Assembly: GCA_014382535.1 (NCBI GenBank)
Contig: JACNJN010000135.1
Span: 1 to 33,586 of the forward strand
Origin: Candidatus Desulfolinea nitratireducens
GTDB taxonomy: Bacteria > Chloroflexota > Anaerolineae > Anaerolineales > Villigracilaceae
Direction: 5' to 3'
DNA: 33,586 nucleotides
Shown: piece by piece, positions 9,122 to 17,570 of the stretch
How the letters are laid out: the number at the start of each line of letters is the position of its first letter
Position numbering within the stretch: position 1 is the first letter of the stretch
The notes under the pieces: model-generated
Told to the model about the DNA's origin: nothing
Seen by the model: only the letters and a program-made list of their open reading frames with translations
Database searches by the model: none
Made by a program: the position numbers and the translations under genes

Positions 9122-10380
9122 CCTCTTCAAACCCACGTCCCCCACAAACACCATCCGATTTTTCTCAACAAACGCGCCCTACACGCGCCCAACGTCGACG
9201 TGCGCAAAGACAAAAAAGAATGCCGAGAAGTGTGGAGGGCCGCTCAAAGCTACTCCAGAATCTTGTCCAGCGGGCTTATCCTTCTTATGAATTCTTTATT
9301 TTTGCCCTCCTTTGCGGAGCGATTTTGGGATTGGGTTACCTGCTTGATTCGCAAGCCTTCCTCGTTTTTGGAATTTTGATGGCGCCGCTTATGACACCTT
9401 TGGTTGGGATGACTCTCGCTACGGTCAGCGGAATGTCAAATTTCTTCTTTAAAACGCTGGGCGCATTTATTATAGGAATTATTTTTATCTTTCTCACGGG
9501 CGCCTTAGCCGGTTTTGCCGCCCGCGTCTGGATGCCGCTCACACTTACTCAAATATTCGTTCACTCCCGTTTATGGTGGACTGATCTGGTCGTTTTGGCC
9601 TTGGGATCGATCCTGCTGGCAGCGTCTTTTGTCCGCTCTGAGAAAAAACCTTTTTTACCAAGTGTGATAGTCGCTTACGAACTCTTCCTGCCGCTAAATG
9701 CAGCCGCATTTGGTCTTGCAAGTGGGCTTACTCATATTTGGCCCCAAGGCATTTTAGTCTTTGCCGCTCATTTGGCATGGGCAATGTTCTTCGGCGCATT
9801 GGCTCTCTTCTTTTTAGGGTTTCGACCAACCAGAGCCTCCGGATGGATTTTTAGTGCACTAATCTTGCTCCTCCTCTTTGGCACATTGGGGAGCCTGCTT
9901 ACGCCGGGAACAAATCCGACGCCCTCAATCGGAGACCTGCCCACGGCCTCGCCCGTAGTACTTATGATCGGAACCCCGACGGATGCTCCCGTTATGGAGA
10001 TTCCCTCCTCTAAGACTCCTGCCCCGACTGCTTCCTCCACAGAAAAACCCGTGGCAAGCGCGACGTTGAGCTTGCCACCCTCCCCAGGCATCACCTTAGA
10101 GCCGACCTTAACCCCCACCTCGACACTGACACCACATCCCACCCCGTTATATGCGCGGATTACAGCCAGCAGTGGCGGAGGGGCGTATCTGCGTCGTGAA
10201 CCGGGTGGTCCGGTGATCATTACTCTTGATAATAATGAACTGGTGCAAGCACTGACGGCTCCGCTAGTCTATGACGGTATCCCCTGGGTACAGGTGAAGG
10301 TCGTACGCAGCGAGCAAAGTTTTGAAGGCTGGATCATTCAATCTGTTCTAAAAACTGCCACTCCCTCTCCGGAGTGGTAG
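9118..10380 (+). CDS. DUF389-family membrane protein with Pro/Thr-rich linker and C-terminal SH3-like domain
   Basis: 420 aa; DUF389-like core (GYLLDSQAFLVFGILMAPLMTPLVGMTLA), low-complexity P/T/S linker, SH3b-like C-terminus (YARITASSGGGAYLRREPGGPVIITLDNNELVQ). Start overlaps the previous stop (ATGA). Confidence 0.7.
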   Translation: MTSSNPRPPQTPSDFSQQTRPTRAQRRRAQRQKRMPRSVEGRSKLLQNLVQRAYPSYEFFIFALLCGAILGLGYLLDSQAFLVFGILMAPLMTPLVGMTLATVSGMSNFFFKTLGAFIIGIIFIFLTGALAGFAARVWMPLTLTQIFVHSRLWWTDLVVLALGSILLAASFVRSEKKPFLPSVIVAYELFLPLNAAAFGLASGLTHIWPQGILVFAAHLAWAMFFGALALFFLGFRPTRASGWIFSALILLLLFGTLGSLLTPGTNPTPSIGDLPTASPVVLMIGTPTDAPVMEIPSSKTPAPTASSTEKPVASATLSLPPSPGITLEPTLTPTSTLTPHPTPLYARITASSGGGAYLRREPGGPVIITLDNNELVQALTAPLVYDGIPWVQVKVVRSEQSFEGWIIQSVLKTATPSPEW

Positions 10381-10387
10381 GAATAAT

Positions 10388-10476
10388 ATGTCGTTGCGAG
10401 CATCTTTATGCGACGCAATCTCCTTCAGACTGTGTTGGAGATCGCGTCGCCGACAAGCATAGGCTCGCGATGACAT
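10388..10476. repeat. Imperfect inverted-repeat (palindromic) intergenic element
   Basis: Left arm ATGTCGTTGCGAGC...CGACGCAATCTCC matches the reverse complement of the right arm GGAGATCGCGTCG...GCTCGCGATGACAT across about 89 bp. Confidence 0.8.
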
Positions 10477-10507
10477 AATCTTTTAATTTTTTACGGAGTA
10501 TCAACAT

Positions 10508-11968
10508 ATGCCAATCCATTTTGGAACCGACGGCTGGCGTGCCGTTATCTCAGATTCATTTACCTTTGCCAATTTACGCATGGTCGCACAGGCTATCGCG
10601 GATGCTGTCGCTTCCGGGCAATTTGACAAAAAAATCAATGGCTCTCCCGAGCCTGACCTAAAGAAAATCGTGGTCGGATTTGATACTCGCTTCCTTTCTG
10701 ATCGTTACGCGGGTGAGATTTCACGCGTATTAGCCGCAAACGGCTATACAGTGCACCTGACCCATGCAGATGCCCCCGGTCCCGCTGTATCTTTCGCGGT
10801 GAAAGATCTGAATGCCGTTGCGGGGATCATGCTGACTGCATCTCATAACGCGCCTCGATATAACGGAATTAAACTCAAAGCCTCCTATGGCGGTTCGGCC
10901 CTGCCAATGCAGTGTCGACGCGTGGAAGTCTATATCAACGACAACGAAGAACGCGCCCGCGGCCCTAACCTGATGAGTTTCTCCGAAGCCCGCGATTTGG
11001 ATTTGATTAAAAAATTCAACCCCATGCCTGCATATTATGAGCATCTTCGCACGCTGATTGACTCTGATCTGATCGCCGACAATCCCCAGAATGTTGTCGT
11101 CGATTCAATGTATGGCTCCGGGCGCGGTGCGATTAAAGGTTTCCTGCAGGGAACGGGGTGCGAAGTGGCTGAGATTCGCCATGACCTAAATCCAGGATTT
11201 GGTGGCATTCATCCTGAACCAATTGGCGCAAATCTAGACGCGCTGGCCAGCGCGGTCAGCACCGGCATGGGGGATTTCGGTCTCGCCACCGATGGCGATG
11301 CAGATCGTATCGGTGCAATGGATGGACGCGGTAATTTCGTTGACCCGCATAAGATCATGGCTTTGGCGCTGAAACACCTCGTCGAAACACGCGGTATGAC
11401 AGGCGCGGTTGTGCGCACAGTTTCCACCACACGGATGATCGATCGTCTTGCCAAACGTTATGGATTAAAAATCTACGAGACCCCGGTTGGCTTCAACCAC
11501 ATTGCCGATTATATGATGAGCGAAGATGTGCTCATTGGCGGGGAAGAATCAGGTGGCATCTCCTTTAAAGGGCATATCCCTGAGGGTGATGGAGTCCTGA
11601 TGGGTCTGTTGATCGTTGAGATGGTCGCAGCAGCCAAGAAGCCTCTTTTCGATATGGTCGAAGACCTGCTTGCCGATGTTGGCCCGGCGCATTATCAGCG
11701 CACGGATCTGCGTTTGAAACGTCCCGTCGAAAAAGCTGAAATGACAGAATTTCTCACCAAGCAGGCGCCAAAAGAAATTGCCGATCAAAAGGTGGTTGAA
11801 GTCAGCGCCAGCGATGGGGTGAAATATATCCTTGCTGATGACTCATGGTTGCTAATCCGCCCATCTGGTACAGAGCCGGTTTTGCGGGTCTACGCCGAAG
11901 GACGCAGCGAGGCAACCGTTCAAGCGCTGCTGGAGTATGGCGAGACGGTTGCGGAATCAGTTGTTTAG
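10508..11968 (+). CDS. Phosphoglucomutase/phosphomannomutase family (alpha-D-phosphohexomutase)
   Basis: 486 aa; FGTDGWRA start, catalytic TASHNAPRYNGIK, metal-binding DGDADRIG, GGEESGG, phosphate-binding RPSGTEPVLRVYAEG. Confidence 0.93.
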   Translation: MPIHFGTDGWRAVISDSFTFANLRMVAQAIADAVASGQFDKKINGSPEPDLKKIVVGFDTRFLSDRYAGEISRVLAANGYTVHLTHADAPGPAVSFAVKDLNAVAGIMLTASHNAPRYNGIKLKASYGGSALPMQCRRVEVYINDNEERARGPNLMSFSEARDLDLIKKFNPMPAYYEHLRTLIDSDLIADNPQNVVVDSMYGSGRGAIKGFLQGTGCEVAEIRHDLNPGFGGIHPEPIGANLDALASAVSTGMGDFGLATDGDADRIGAMDGRGNFVDPHKIMALALKHLVETRGMTGAVVRTVSTTRMIDRLAKRYGLKIYETPVGFNHIADYMMSEDVLIGGEESGGISFKGHIPEGDGVLMGLLIVEMVAAAKKPLFDMVEDLLADVGPAHYQRTDLRLKRPVEKAEMTEFLTKQAPKEIADQKVVEVSASDGVKYILADDSWLLIRPSGTEPVLRVYAEGRSEATVQALLEYGETVAESVV

Positions 11969-11972
11969 AATC

Positions 11973-12032
11973 CCACAAAGAGACACGGAGAGTTATTTGA
12001 GCCCATCTTTGTGCTCCTTCGTGTCTTTGTGG
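11973..12032. repeat. CACAAAG-type inverted repeat, copy 1
   Basis: CCACAAAGAGACACGGAG ... CTCCTTCGTGTCTTTGTGG imperfect palindrome. Confidence 0.75.
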
Positions 12033-12937
12033 TGAACCTTTTGAACAAACCCTCCTACCCACTCGCCATAGCCGAAGCTCTGCTCGTCAACCTGATCTGG
12101 TCCTCCTCTTTCATCATTGTCAAAATAGCGCTCTCAGATTTGGGGCCCCTGACTATTGGCGGGCTGCGTTATTTTATCGGCGCGTTATTATTGCTCCCCT
12201 TTATGCTGCGCGTGAAAGGCGCACCCATTTCAGGAAAAATGTGGGCTTGGCTTCTACTGATCGGGATCAGCCAATATGCTGTAGCCAACGGGGCCCTCTT
12301 TTGGTCGCTCGAATATCTCCCCGCCACAACCGTCTCATTTTTGATGGGATCGATCACGATTACCACGCTGATCGTCGGCATTATCTGGTTAAAAGAAATT
12401 CCCAGCAAAATGCAAACAATCGGGATCCTCATCACGCTGATTGGTGGATGGCTATTCTTCGCCAATGGCTTCCAAGCCGGCGAGATTCTCGGCCTGATCA
12501 TCTTTGGAATAGGGCTGATCGGCTTCACCGCTTTTGGCATTCTCAGCCGGAAATTCGCCCTTGCGGGGACGGTTACTACGCTCAGGCTGACGGCCATACC
12601 CCTCGCGCTGGGAGGGGCGATCACGCTCCTCGTCGCGATTCTGCTGGAGGGGGCTCCCTCCGCTCCGCCCGCCACCTGGGGCTTGATCCTCTTTCTGGCA
12701 GTTGTGAATACGGCGATCGGCTACGCCCTATATAACCATGCCCTGCAAGTTTTGCCTGCTTTCCAAATGAATATCGCCCTGAGCCTGACCCCGGTCTGGA
12801 CCGCGATCTTCGGTTATTTCCTGCTCGATGAGCGGCTGGTACCGGTGCAAATTCTCGGAATCGCGGTAGTGGTATCAGGCGTGATTCTGGTGCAGGTGAG
12901 AAAAAAAGACCCTTCACCACAGAGCACACAAAGCTGA
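12032..12937 (+). CDS. EamA/DMT-family transporter
   Basis: ORF track 12011..12937; multiple TM helices and EamA-like pattern (LLVNLIWSSSFIIVKIALSDLGPLTIGGLRYFIGALLLL; FLLDERLVPVQILGIAVVVSGVIL). Start codon uncertain (GTG 12011/12029/12032 or TTG 12041). Confidence 0.88.
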   Translation: MNLLNKPSYPLAIAEALLVNLIWSSSFIIVKIALSDLGPLTIGGLRYFIGALLLLPFMLRVKGAPISGKMWAWLLLIGISQYAVANGALFWSLEYLPATTVSFLMGSITITTLIVGIIWLKEIPSKMQTIGILITLIGGWLFFANGFQAGEILGLIIFGIGLIGFTAFGILSRKFALAGTVTTLRLTAIPLALGGAITLLVAILLEGAPSAPPATWGLILFLAVVNTAIGYALYNHALQVLPAFQMNIALSLTPVWTAIFGYFLLDERLVPVQILGIAVVVSGVILVQVRKKDPSPQSTQS

Positions 12938-12974
12938 CAAAGAAAAACTTAAAAATCTCTGTGCTCACTGTGGT
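12916..12974. repeat. CACAAAG-type inverted repeat, copy 2 (overlaps the EamA 3' end)
   Basis: ACCACAGAGCACACAAAG ... TCTCTGTGCTCACTGTGGT. Confidence 0.7.
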
Positions 12975-12987
12975 CTCAGTCGCATAA

Positions 12988-13130
12988 GATAAAAAGACCC
13001 AGCTCCTAAGCGGAGCTTCCGACAGGAAGCGCAGTCGAAGGACGCCGTACGCAAACACCGCTCTTATCCATTCGGGCGCAGGTCGACTACGTACTTCGCA
13101 TTCGCTCAGCACTCCGCTCAAAGACTGGAC
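12988..13130. repeat. GC-rich intergenic region with short hairpins and TCGA/CGCTCAGC-type repeat words
   Basis: AGCTCCtaagcGGAGCT, GCTTCCgacaGGAAGC, then GCAGTCGAAGGAC...GTCGACTACGTACTTCGCATTCGCTCAGCACTCCGCTC. Confidence 0.5.
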
Positions 13131-13144
13131 AAAGGAAAAACCAC

Positions 13145-13561
13145 ATGACAACACAAAACTTCCCCCACCCCACCGTCGGTGCGTTGATCTTCAACCCTGA
13201 GGGCAAAATGCTGCTGGTACGCACACATAAATTCCACGACAAATACGTTGTGCCAGGCGGACATATCGAGGTCGGCGAAAAGATGACCGATGCCCTCATC
13301 CGCGAGGCCAAAGAGGAGACCGGGCTGGATGTTTATGACCTGGAATTCATCTTCTTTCAGGAATTCATCAAGGATGAATCCTTCTGGAAGAAGATGCACT
13401 TCATTTTTTTCGACTTCGCCTGCAAAACGGATTCGCGTGAAGTGACACTGAACGATGAGGCCCAATCCTATGTCTGGGTCACGATGGAAGAGGCTTTAGC
13501 TTTACCAATTGATGCCTATACTGGGAATGCCATCCGTGAGTTGATGAGGCAGCGTGGGTAG
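13145..13561 (+). CDS. NUDIX hydrolase
   Basis: 138 aa; Nudix box GGHIEVGEKMTDALIREAKEETGLDV (GX5EX7REUXEEXGU). Confidence 0.93.
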   Translation: MTTQNFPHPTVGALIFNPEGKMLLVRTHKFHDKYVVPGGHIEVGEKMTDALIREAKEETGLDVYDLEFIFFQEFIKDESFWKKMHFIFFDFACKTDSREVTLNDEAQSYVWVTMEEALALPIDAYTGNAIRELMRQRG

Positions 13562-13580
13562 CACACAAAGAACGCGAAGA
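13505..13580 (+). repeat. Direct repeat, copy A (NUDIX 3' end)
   Basis: Matches 14255-14330 at a fixed offset of 750 nt, about 67/76 identical, with a 41-nt identical core at 13532-13572. Confidence 0.9.
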
Positions 13581-13618
13581 AAAATATAAAAAGAAGGGAA
13601 AACAAGTATAATAAAACC

Positions 13619-13909
13619 ATGAAACGTGAAGAACTATTCTCTTTAATTAAGGAAAATCGTGCACATTTAACCATACTTGGTGTCAAATCTTTGTCTCTTT
13701 TTGGCTCTGTTGCGCGCGGAGAAGCAAGAGAAAATAGCGATGTAGATATGCTCGTTGAGTTTGAGGGGAAGGTTACCTTTGACCGTTTCATGGATACAAA
13801 ATTCTTCCTTGAAGATTTACTGGGGGTTAGTGTGGATTTAGTGATGCCTCAAACTCTCAGACCGCAAATTAAACCCTATATTATGCAGGATTTAATCCAT
13901 GTCGCGTGA
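13619..13909 (+). CDS. mntA: MNT-domain minimal nucleotidyltransferase (MntA-like antitoxin)
   Basis: 96 aa; LFGSVARGEARENSDVDMLVEF (GSxxRG...DxD) signature; overlaps a downstream HEPN gene. Confidence 0.85.
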   Translation: MKREELFSLIKENRAHLTILGVKSLSLFGSVARGEARENSDVDMLVEFEGKVTFDRFMDTKFFLEDLLGVSVDLVMPQTLRPQIKPYIMQDLIHVA

Positions 13910-14237
13910 TGAGGGGATGTATCTTAACGATGTTCAAAACTCCTGCAAATTAGTCATCAGTTTTACAGCAGAAATGAACTTTGATGAATTCATCCACGAT
14001 GATCGCACATATCATGCCACCTTACGACTTTTAGAAATTATTGGTGAAGCCATCAAGCATATTTCAATAGATACAAAGACTCGCTTTACCTACGTCAAAT
14101 GGCGAAAAATCGCTGGTTTTAGAGATATTGTGGCCCATCATTATTTTGGGGTCAGTGACGAGATTGTTTGGGATGTTGTACAAAATGAAGTTCCGCTTTT
14201 AGCAGAACAAATTGAAAAGATCATCGCTGAGGGTTGA
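13899..14237 (+). CDS. hepT: HEPN-domain RNase-like protein (HepT/DUF86-like toxin)
   Basis: 112 aa; RDIVAHHYFG (Rx4-6H HEPN motif); overlaps mntA by 11 nt. Confidence 0.85.
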   Translation: MSRDEGMYLNDVQNSCKLVISFTAEMNFDEFIHDDRTYHATLRLLEIIGEAIKHISIDTKTRFTYVKWRKIAGFRDIVAHHYFGVSDEIVWDVVQNEVPLLAEQIEKIIAEG

Positions 14238-14254
14238 AAATAGCTAGGGCATTT

Positions 14255-14330
14255 CCAATTGATGCATTTATGGGGAATGCGATCCGTGAGTTGATGAGGC
14301 AGCGTGGGTAGCACACAAAGAAAACAAAGA
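14255..14330 (+). pseudogene. NUDIX 3'-end remnant (direct repeat, copy B)
   Basis: In-frame AFPIDAFMGNAIRELMRQRG-stop matches NUDIX C-terminus ALPIDAYTGNAIRELMRQRG-stop; flanking sequence also conserved. Confidence 0.85.
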
Positions 14331-14374
14331 GGCACTAAGCTTTTTCCGTTGCGACACTTTGTGTCCTTTGTGTT
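14311..14374. repeat. CACAAAG-type inverted repeat, copy 3
   Basis: GCACACAAAGAAAACAAAGAGG ... ACACTTTGTGTCCTTTGTGTT. Confidence 0.7.
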
Positions 14375-14439
14375 AAAAATCCTGTTCTTCTCCGTTCAGC
14401 CTCGGTAAATTATCTCCCCTCTGTGCTAAAATTGGCTCC

Positions 14440-16176
14440 ATGAAATCTCGTCTGAACTATCTCTATTTCCTTGCCTTCCTCCTGGCCGCCGCGCTCCGTT
14501 TTTTCGGGCTCGGCGCGATCCCATTAACCGACGGTGAAGCGACCTGGGCATTACAAGCCCTCTCGGTTGCGCAGGGGAGCAAACCATTATTCGGCGGGCA
14601 ACCTGGGTATATCCTGCTGACCGGCATTCCCTTTTTTCTCTTTGAAAGCAATAATTTCCTGGCCCGTTTCTGGCCTGCTCTCGCGGGCAGTTTTCTTGTT
14701 TTTGCGCCAAATTTCATACGCGAGAAACTGGGGGAGAGGACTGCGTTAATTCTCGCCTTTCTTCTCGCTGCTGCACCAGGTTTGGTCGCGGTATCCCGTC
14801 AGGCAAATGGGACCATGCTCGCGCTCACCTGCATCGTTTTTGCCTGGATCGCCTGGCAGAAGAATGAGCTAAAGTGGTCCGGTATCTTCGCAGGGATTGC
14901 CCTGCTCGGTGGTCCCGCTGTCTGGATGGGATTGCTCATTCTGGGGTTGACCTGGGCCCTGGCCCAGAATCTCCTCCCCGCAAAAGATGTTGGAGAATCG
15001 GAGGCAAGCCCAGGTGACGAGCGTAATCGCAGAGACGATCTCAAGGTTGCCGCGCTTTACACAGGCGGGACAATTCTTCTCGTCGGGACACTCTTCCTTC
15101 TTTCCCCCAGTGGACTTAGCGCCTGGTTTTCCTCACTGATCGATTACCTGCGCGGCTGGCGTTATTCATCCGGTGTGCCCATCTTACGGATGCTGGGCGG
15201 GTTGATCGCCTATTATCCCTTCGCCCTGCTTTTCGGCATCGCCGGTATCTGGCGCGGATTGACAGAACGAGATTCTGTGAGTATCGCACTTAGTCTGTGG
15301 GCGGCAACCGCGCTCATTTTGGCTGTTATTTACCCTGCTCGCCAGGTCAGTGACCTGATCTGGGCCGCCCTGCCGCTCTGGATTTTGAGCGCAAAAGAGA
15401 TCAACCCTCACCTGCGACTACCCGCTTATGACCGTAACGAAACCAATGGTGTTTTTGCTCTCACCATCATTTTATTAAGTTTCGCCTGGATCAATCTCGC
15501 TGGTGCGGGGATCTTACCTGGCAATGCAGAAATCACCTCCAACCGCCTGATTTTACTGGGGGGCTCGGTGGCCTTACTCATCTTAAGTCTTGCGTTGATC
15601 GCCTTTGGCTGGTCCCTGGAGACAGCGACCCTCGGAGGAACCTGGGGGACCGCACTGATGTTGGCTCTTTATACCCTCGGCGTGGCGTGGGGATCAACAG
15701 GATTACGCACCCCAAAGGGTGTCGAACTCTGGGACTCCGCCGCGCGCGTCCCTCAGGCTGGCTTGCTGCTCGAGACAATCGAACAAATTTCGACCTGGTC
15801 TCGAGGCGATGCGCAAACCCTCAATATTACCGTCAACGGAGTCAATTCTCCCGCCCTGCTTTGGGTGCTTCGCAATCATAACGCGGAGGAAAAATCAGCG
15901 CTTGATTTTATGACATCCCCCGAATTGGTGATCACCTCCGAAGTTGGAAACCCGGAATTAGCCTCCTCCTATCGAGGGCAAGATTTTGTCTGGCGAAAAA
16001 ACACTGATTGGACTTCAGCAACCAACTGGCCGAAATGGCTGGTTTTGCGTGAACTTCCACAAATCTCAGAACGAATAATTTTCTGGGCAAGAAACGATCT
16101 GTTTTTTGACAGTCAAAATCAGGGAGCAGAAGCTGGCATCCAGGATTCATTTGAAGATAGCGATCAACAAGAATAA
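14440..16176 (+). CDS. Polytopic membrane protein, GT39/ArnT-like glycosyltransferase family
   Basis: 578 aa; many TM helices and an N-terminal pattern FLGLGAIPLTDGEATWALQAL typical of GT-C mannosyltransferase-like proteins. Confidence 0.6.
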   Translation: MKSRLNYLYFLAFLLAAALRFFGLGAIPLTDGEATWALQALSVAQGSKPLFGGQPGYILLTGIPFFLFESNNFLARFWPALAGSFLVFAPNFIREKLGERTALILAFLLAAAPGLVAVSRQANGTMLALTCIVFAWIAWQKNELKWSGIFAGIALLGGPAVWMGLLILGLTWALAQNLLPAKDVGESEASPGDERNRRDDLKVAALYTGGTILLVGTLFLLSPSGLSAWFSSLIDYLRGWRYSSGVPILRMLGGLIAYYPFALLFGIAGIWRGLTERDSVSIALSLWAATALILAVIYPARQVSDLIWAALPLWILSAKEINPHLRLPAYDRNETNGVFALTIILLSFAWINLAGAGILPGNAEITSNRLILLGGSVALLILSLALIAFGWSLETATLGGTWGTALMLALYTLGVAWGSTGLRTPKGVELWDSAARVPQAGLLLETIEQISTWSRGDAQTLNITVNGVNSPALLWVLRNHNAEEKSALDFMTSPELVITSEVGNPELASSYRGQDFVWRKNTDWTSATNWPKWLVLRELPQISERIIFWARNDLFFDSQNQGAEAGIQDSFEDSDQQE

Positions 16177-16183
16177 GAAACCA

Positions 16184-16864
16184 ATGAAACAATCCCCTCC
16201 CAAGATCATTGCCCTCGATGGCCCCGCGGCCTCCGGAAAATCAACCGTTGGCAGCCGGGTGGCTGATGCCCTTGACTACCTCTTCTTTGATACAGGCGTC
16301 ATGTACCGCGCCGTGACCTGGATGGCGCTGGTACGCAAAATCGACATCCATGATGAAAATGCGGTCACCACATTAACTGAAGATACACCCATTGACGTGC
16401 GATCAACCTCCCAGGTGGATGGCCGCGCTTGCGATGTTCTTGTTGAAAACGAAGATATCACCTGGCAAATCCGCCGCCCGGAAGTGGACGCAAATGTTTC
16501 AGTGGTCTCGGCCTATCCAGGGGTACGTGCTGCACTCACCGTTCAGCAGCGCCGGATTGGAAAACGTGGCAAGGTCGTCATGGTTGGGCGCGATATTGGG
16601 ACCGTTGTCCTCCCTGAAGCCGACCTGAAGATTTATCTTGATGCCTCTGCCGAAAAGCGCGCCCGCCGCCGCTACGACGAGATCATCGCCCGCGGTGAAA
16701 AAGCGGATTATGCTGAAATCCTGCAAAAGGTCATTCAACGAGATCATATTGATACCACGCGCGATATCGCTCCGTTAAAGCCCGCCGAAGACGCCATCAT
16801 CCTTAATTCCGATCAGCTCAATGAAGATCAGGTCTTTGAGAAAATCATGGCATTGTGCGCATGA
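16184..16864 (+). CDS. cmk: Cytidylate kinase
   Basis: ORF 16106..16864; likely start 16184. IIALDGPAASGKSTVGSRVADALDYLFFDTGVMYRAVTW and VGRDIGTVVLPEADLKIYLDASAEKRARRR are CMP-kinase signatures. Confidence 0.95.
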   Translation: MKQSPPKIIALDGPAASGKSTVGSRVADALDYLFFDTGVMYRAVTWMALVRKIDIHDENAVTTLTEDTPIDVRSTSQVDGRACDVLVENEDITWQIRRPEVDANVSVVSAYPGVRAALTVQQRRIGKRGKVVMVGRDIGTVVLPEADLKIYLDASAEKRARRRYDEIIARGEKADYAEILQKVIQRDHIDTTRDIAPLKPAEDAIILNSDQLNEDQVFEKIMALCA

Positions 16865-17547
16865 ACGAATATCAGATTCCCACCAGAATAAAAATTGCAC
16901 GCCCAATAATCAAATTCCTTCTTCGCAGCATCTTCCATCTGCTTTCACCAATCACCATCGAAGGCAAGGAAAATATTCCCTATGGCAAACCGTATATCGT
17001 GGCAATGAACCATGTCTCTCTCTTTGATCCGCCCTTTATCACCTCCTTTTGGCCCGAAATGCTCGAAGTGATAGGCGCCCAAACTGTATTTGAAAAACCT
17101 GGGCAGAGAGAATTACTCAAATCCTATGGCGTGATCCCTGTTCATCGCGGTAACTACGACCGCGCATTACTTGATAAACTTTTCAGCGCAATCAGTTCTG
17201 GTCGGCCTTTGTTGATCGCACCAGAGGGGGGGCGATCACATGAAACTGCGATGAGAAGGGCAAAACCCGGGGTGGCATATATCTTTGAAAAGGCGAAGGT
17301 TCCCATCATCCCCGTAGGGATCATCGGGACGACCAGCGATTACTGGAAACATGCCAAACGAGGCAAACGCCCGCCTCTCACACTGCGAATCGGAGCTCCT
17401 TTCAATTTGCCACCGAGTATCAGCAAGGGTAAAGACCGGCACGCATCCCGCCAACTCAACTCCGATTTGGTTATGTCGCATATTGCCAGATTATTGCCCG
17501 AAGAATATCGCGGCGTCTACGCTGAAAACGCAGTTGAGCATCAATAA
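16861..17547 (+). CDS. plsC: 1-acyl-sn-glycerol-3-phosphate acyltransferase
   Basis: Acyltransferase motifs NHVSLFDPP (NHx4D-like) and APEGGRSHE; overlaps the cmk stop. Start 16855 or 16861. Confidence 0.88.
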   Translation: MNEYQIPTRIKIARPIIKFLLRSIFHLLSPITIEGKENIPYGKPYIVAMNHVSLFDPPFITSFWPEMLEVIGAQTVFEKPGQRELLKSYGVIPVHRGNYDRALLDKLFSAISSGRPLLIAPEGGRSHETAMRRAKPGVAYIFEKAKVPIIPVGIIGTTSDYWKHAKRGKRPPLTLRIGAPFNLPPSISKGKDRHASRQLNSDLVMSHIARLLPEEYRGVYAENAVEHQ

Positions 17548-17570
17548 AGGAAATTCCAAGGAGATAATTA

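Noticed and set aside
9768-10220. 150 aa antisense ORF in the DUF389 gene
   Set aside because: Mirror of a GC-rich P/T/S linker; low complexity and no RBS.
12621-13154. 177 aa minus-strand ORF across the EamA/NUDIX gap
   Set aside because: Overlaps the EamA gene and repeat elements; composition matches antisense and repeat sequence, not a protein family.
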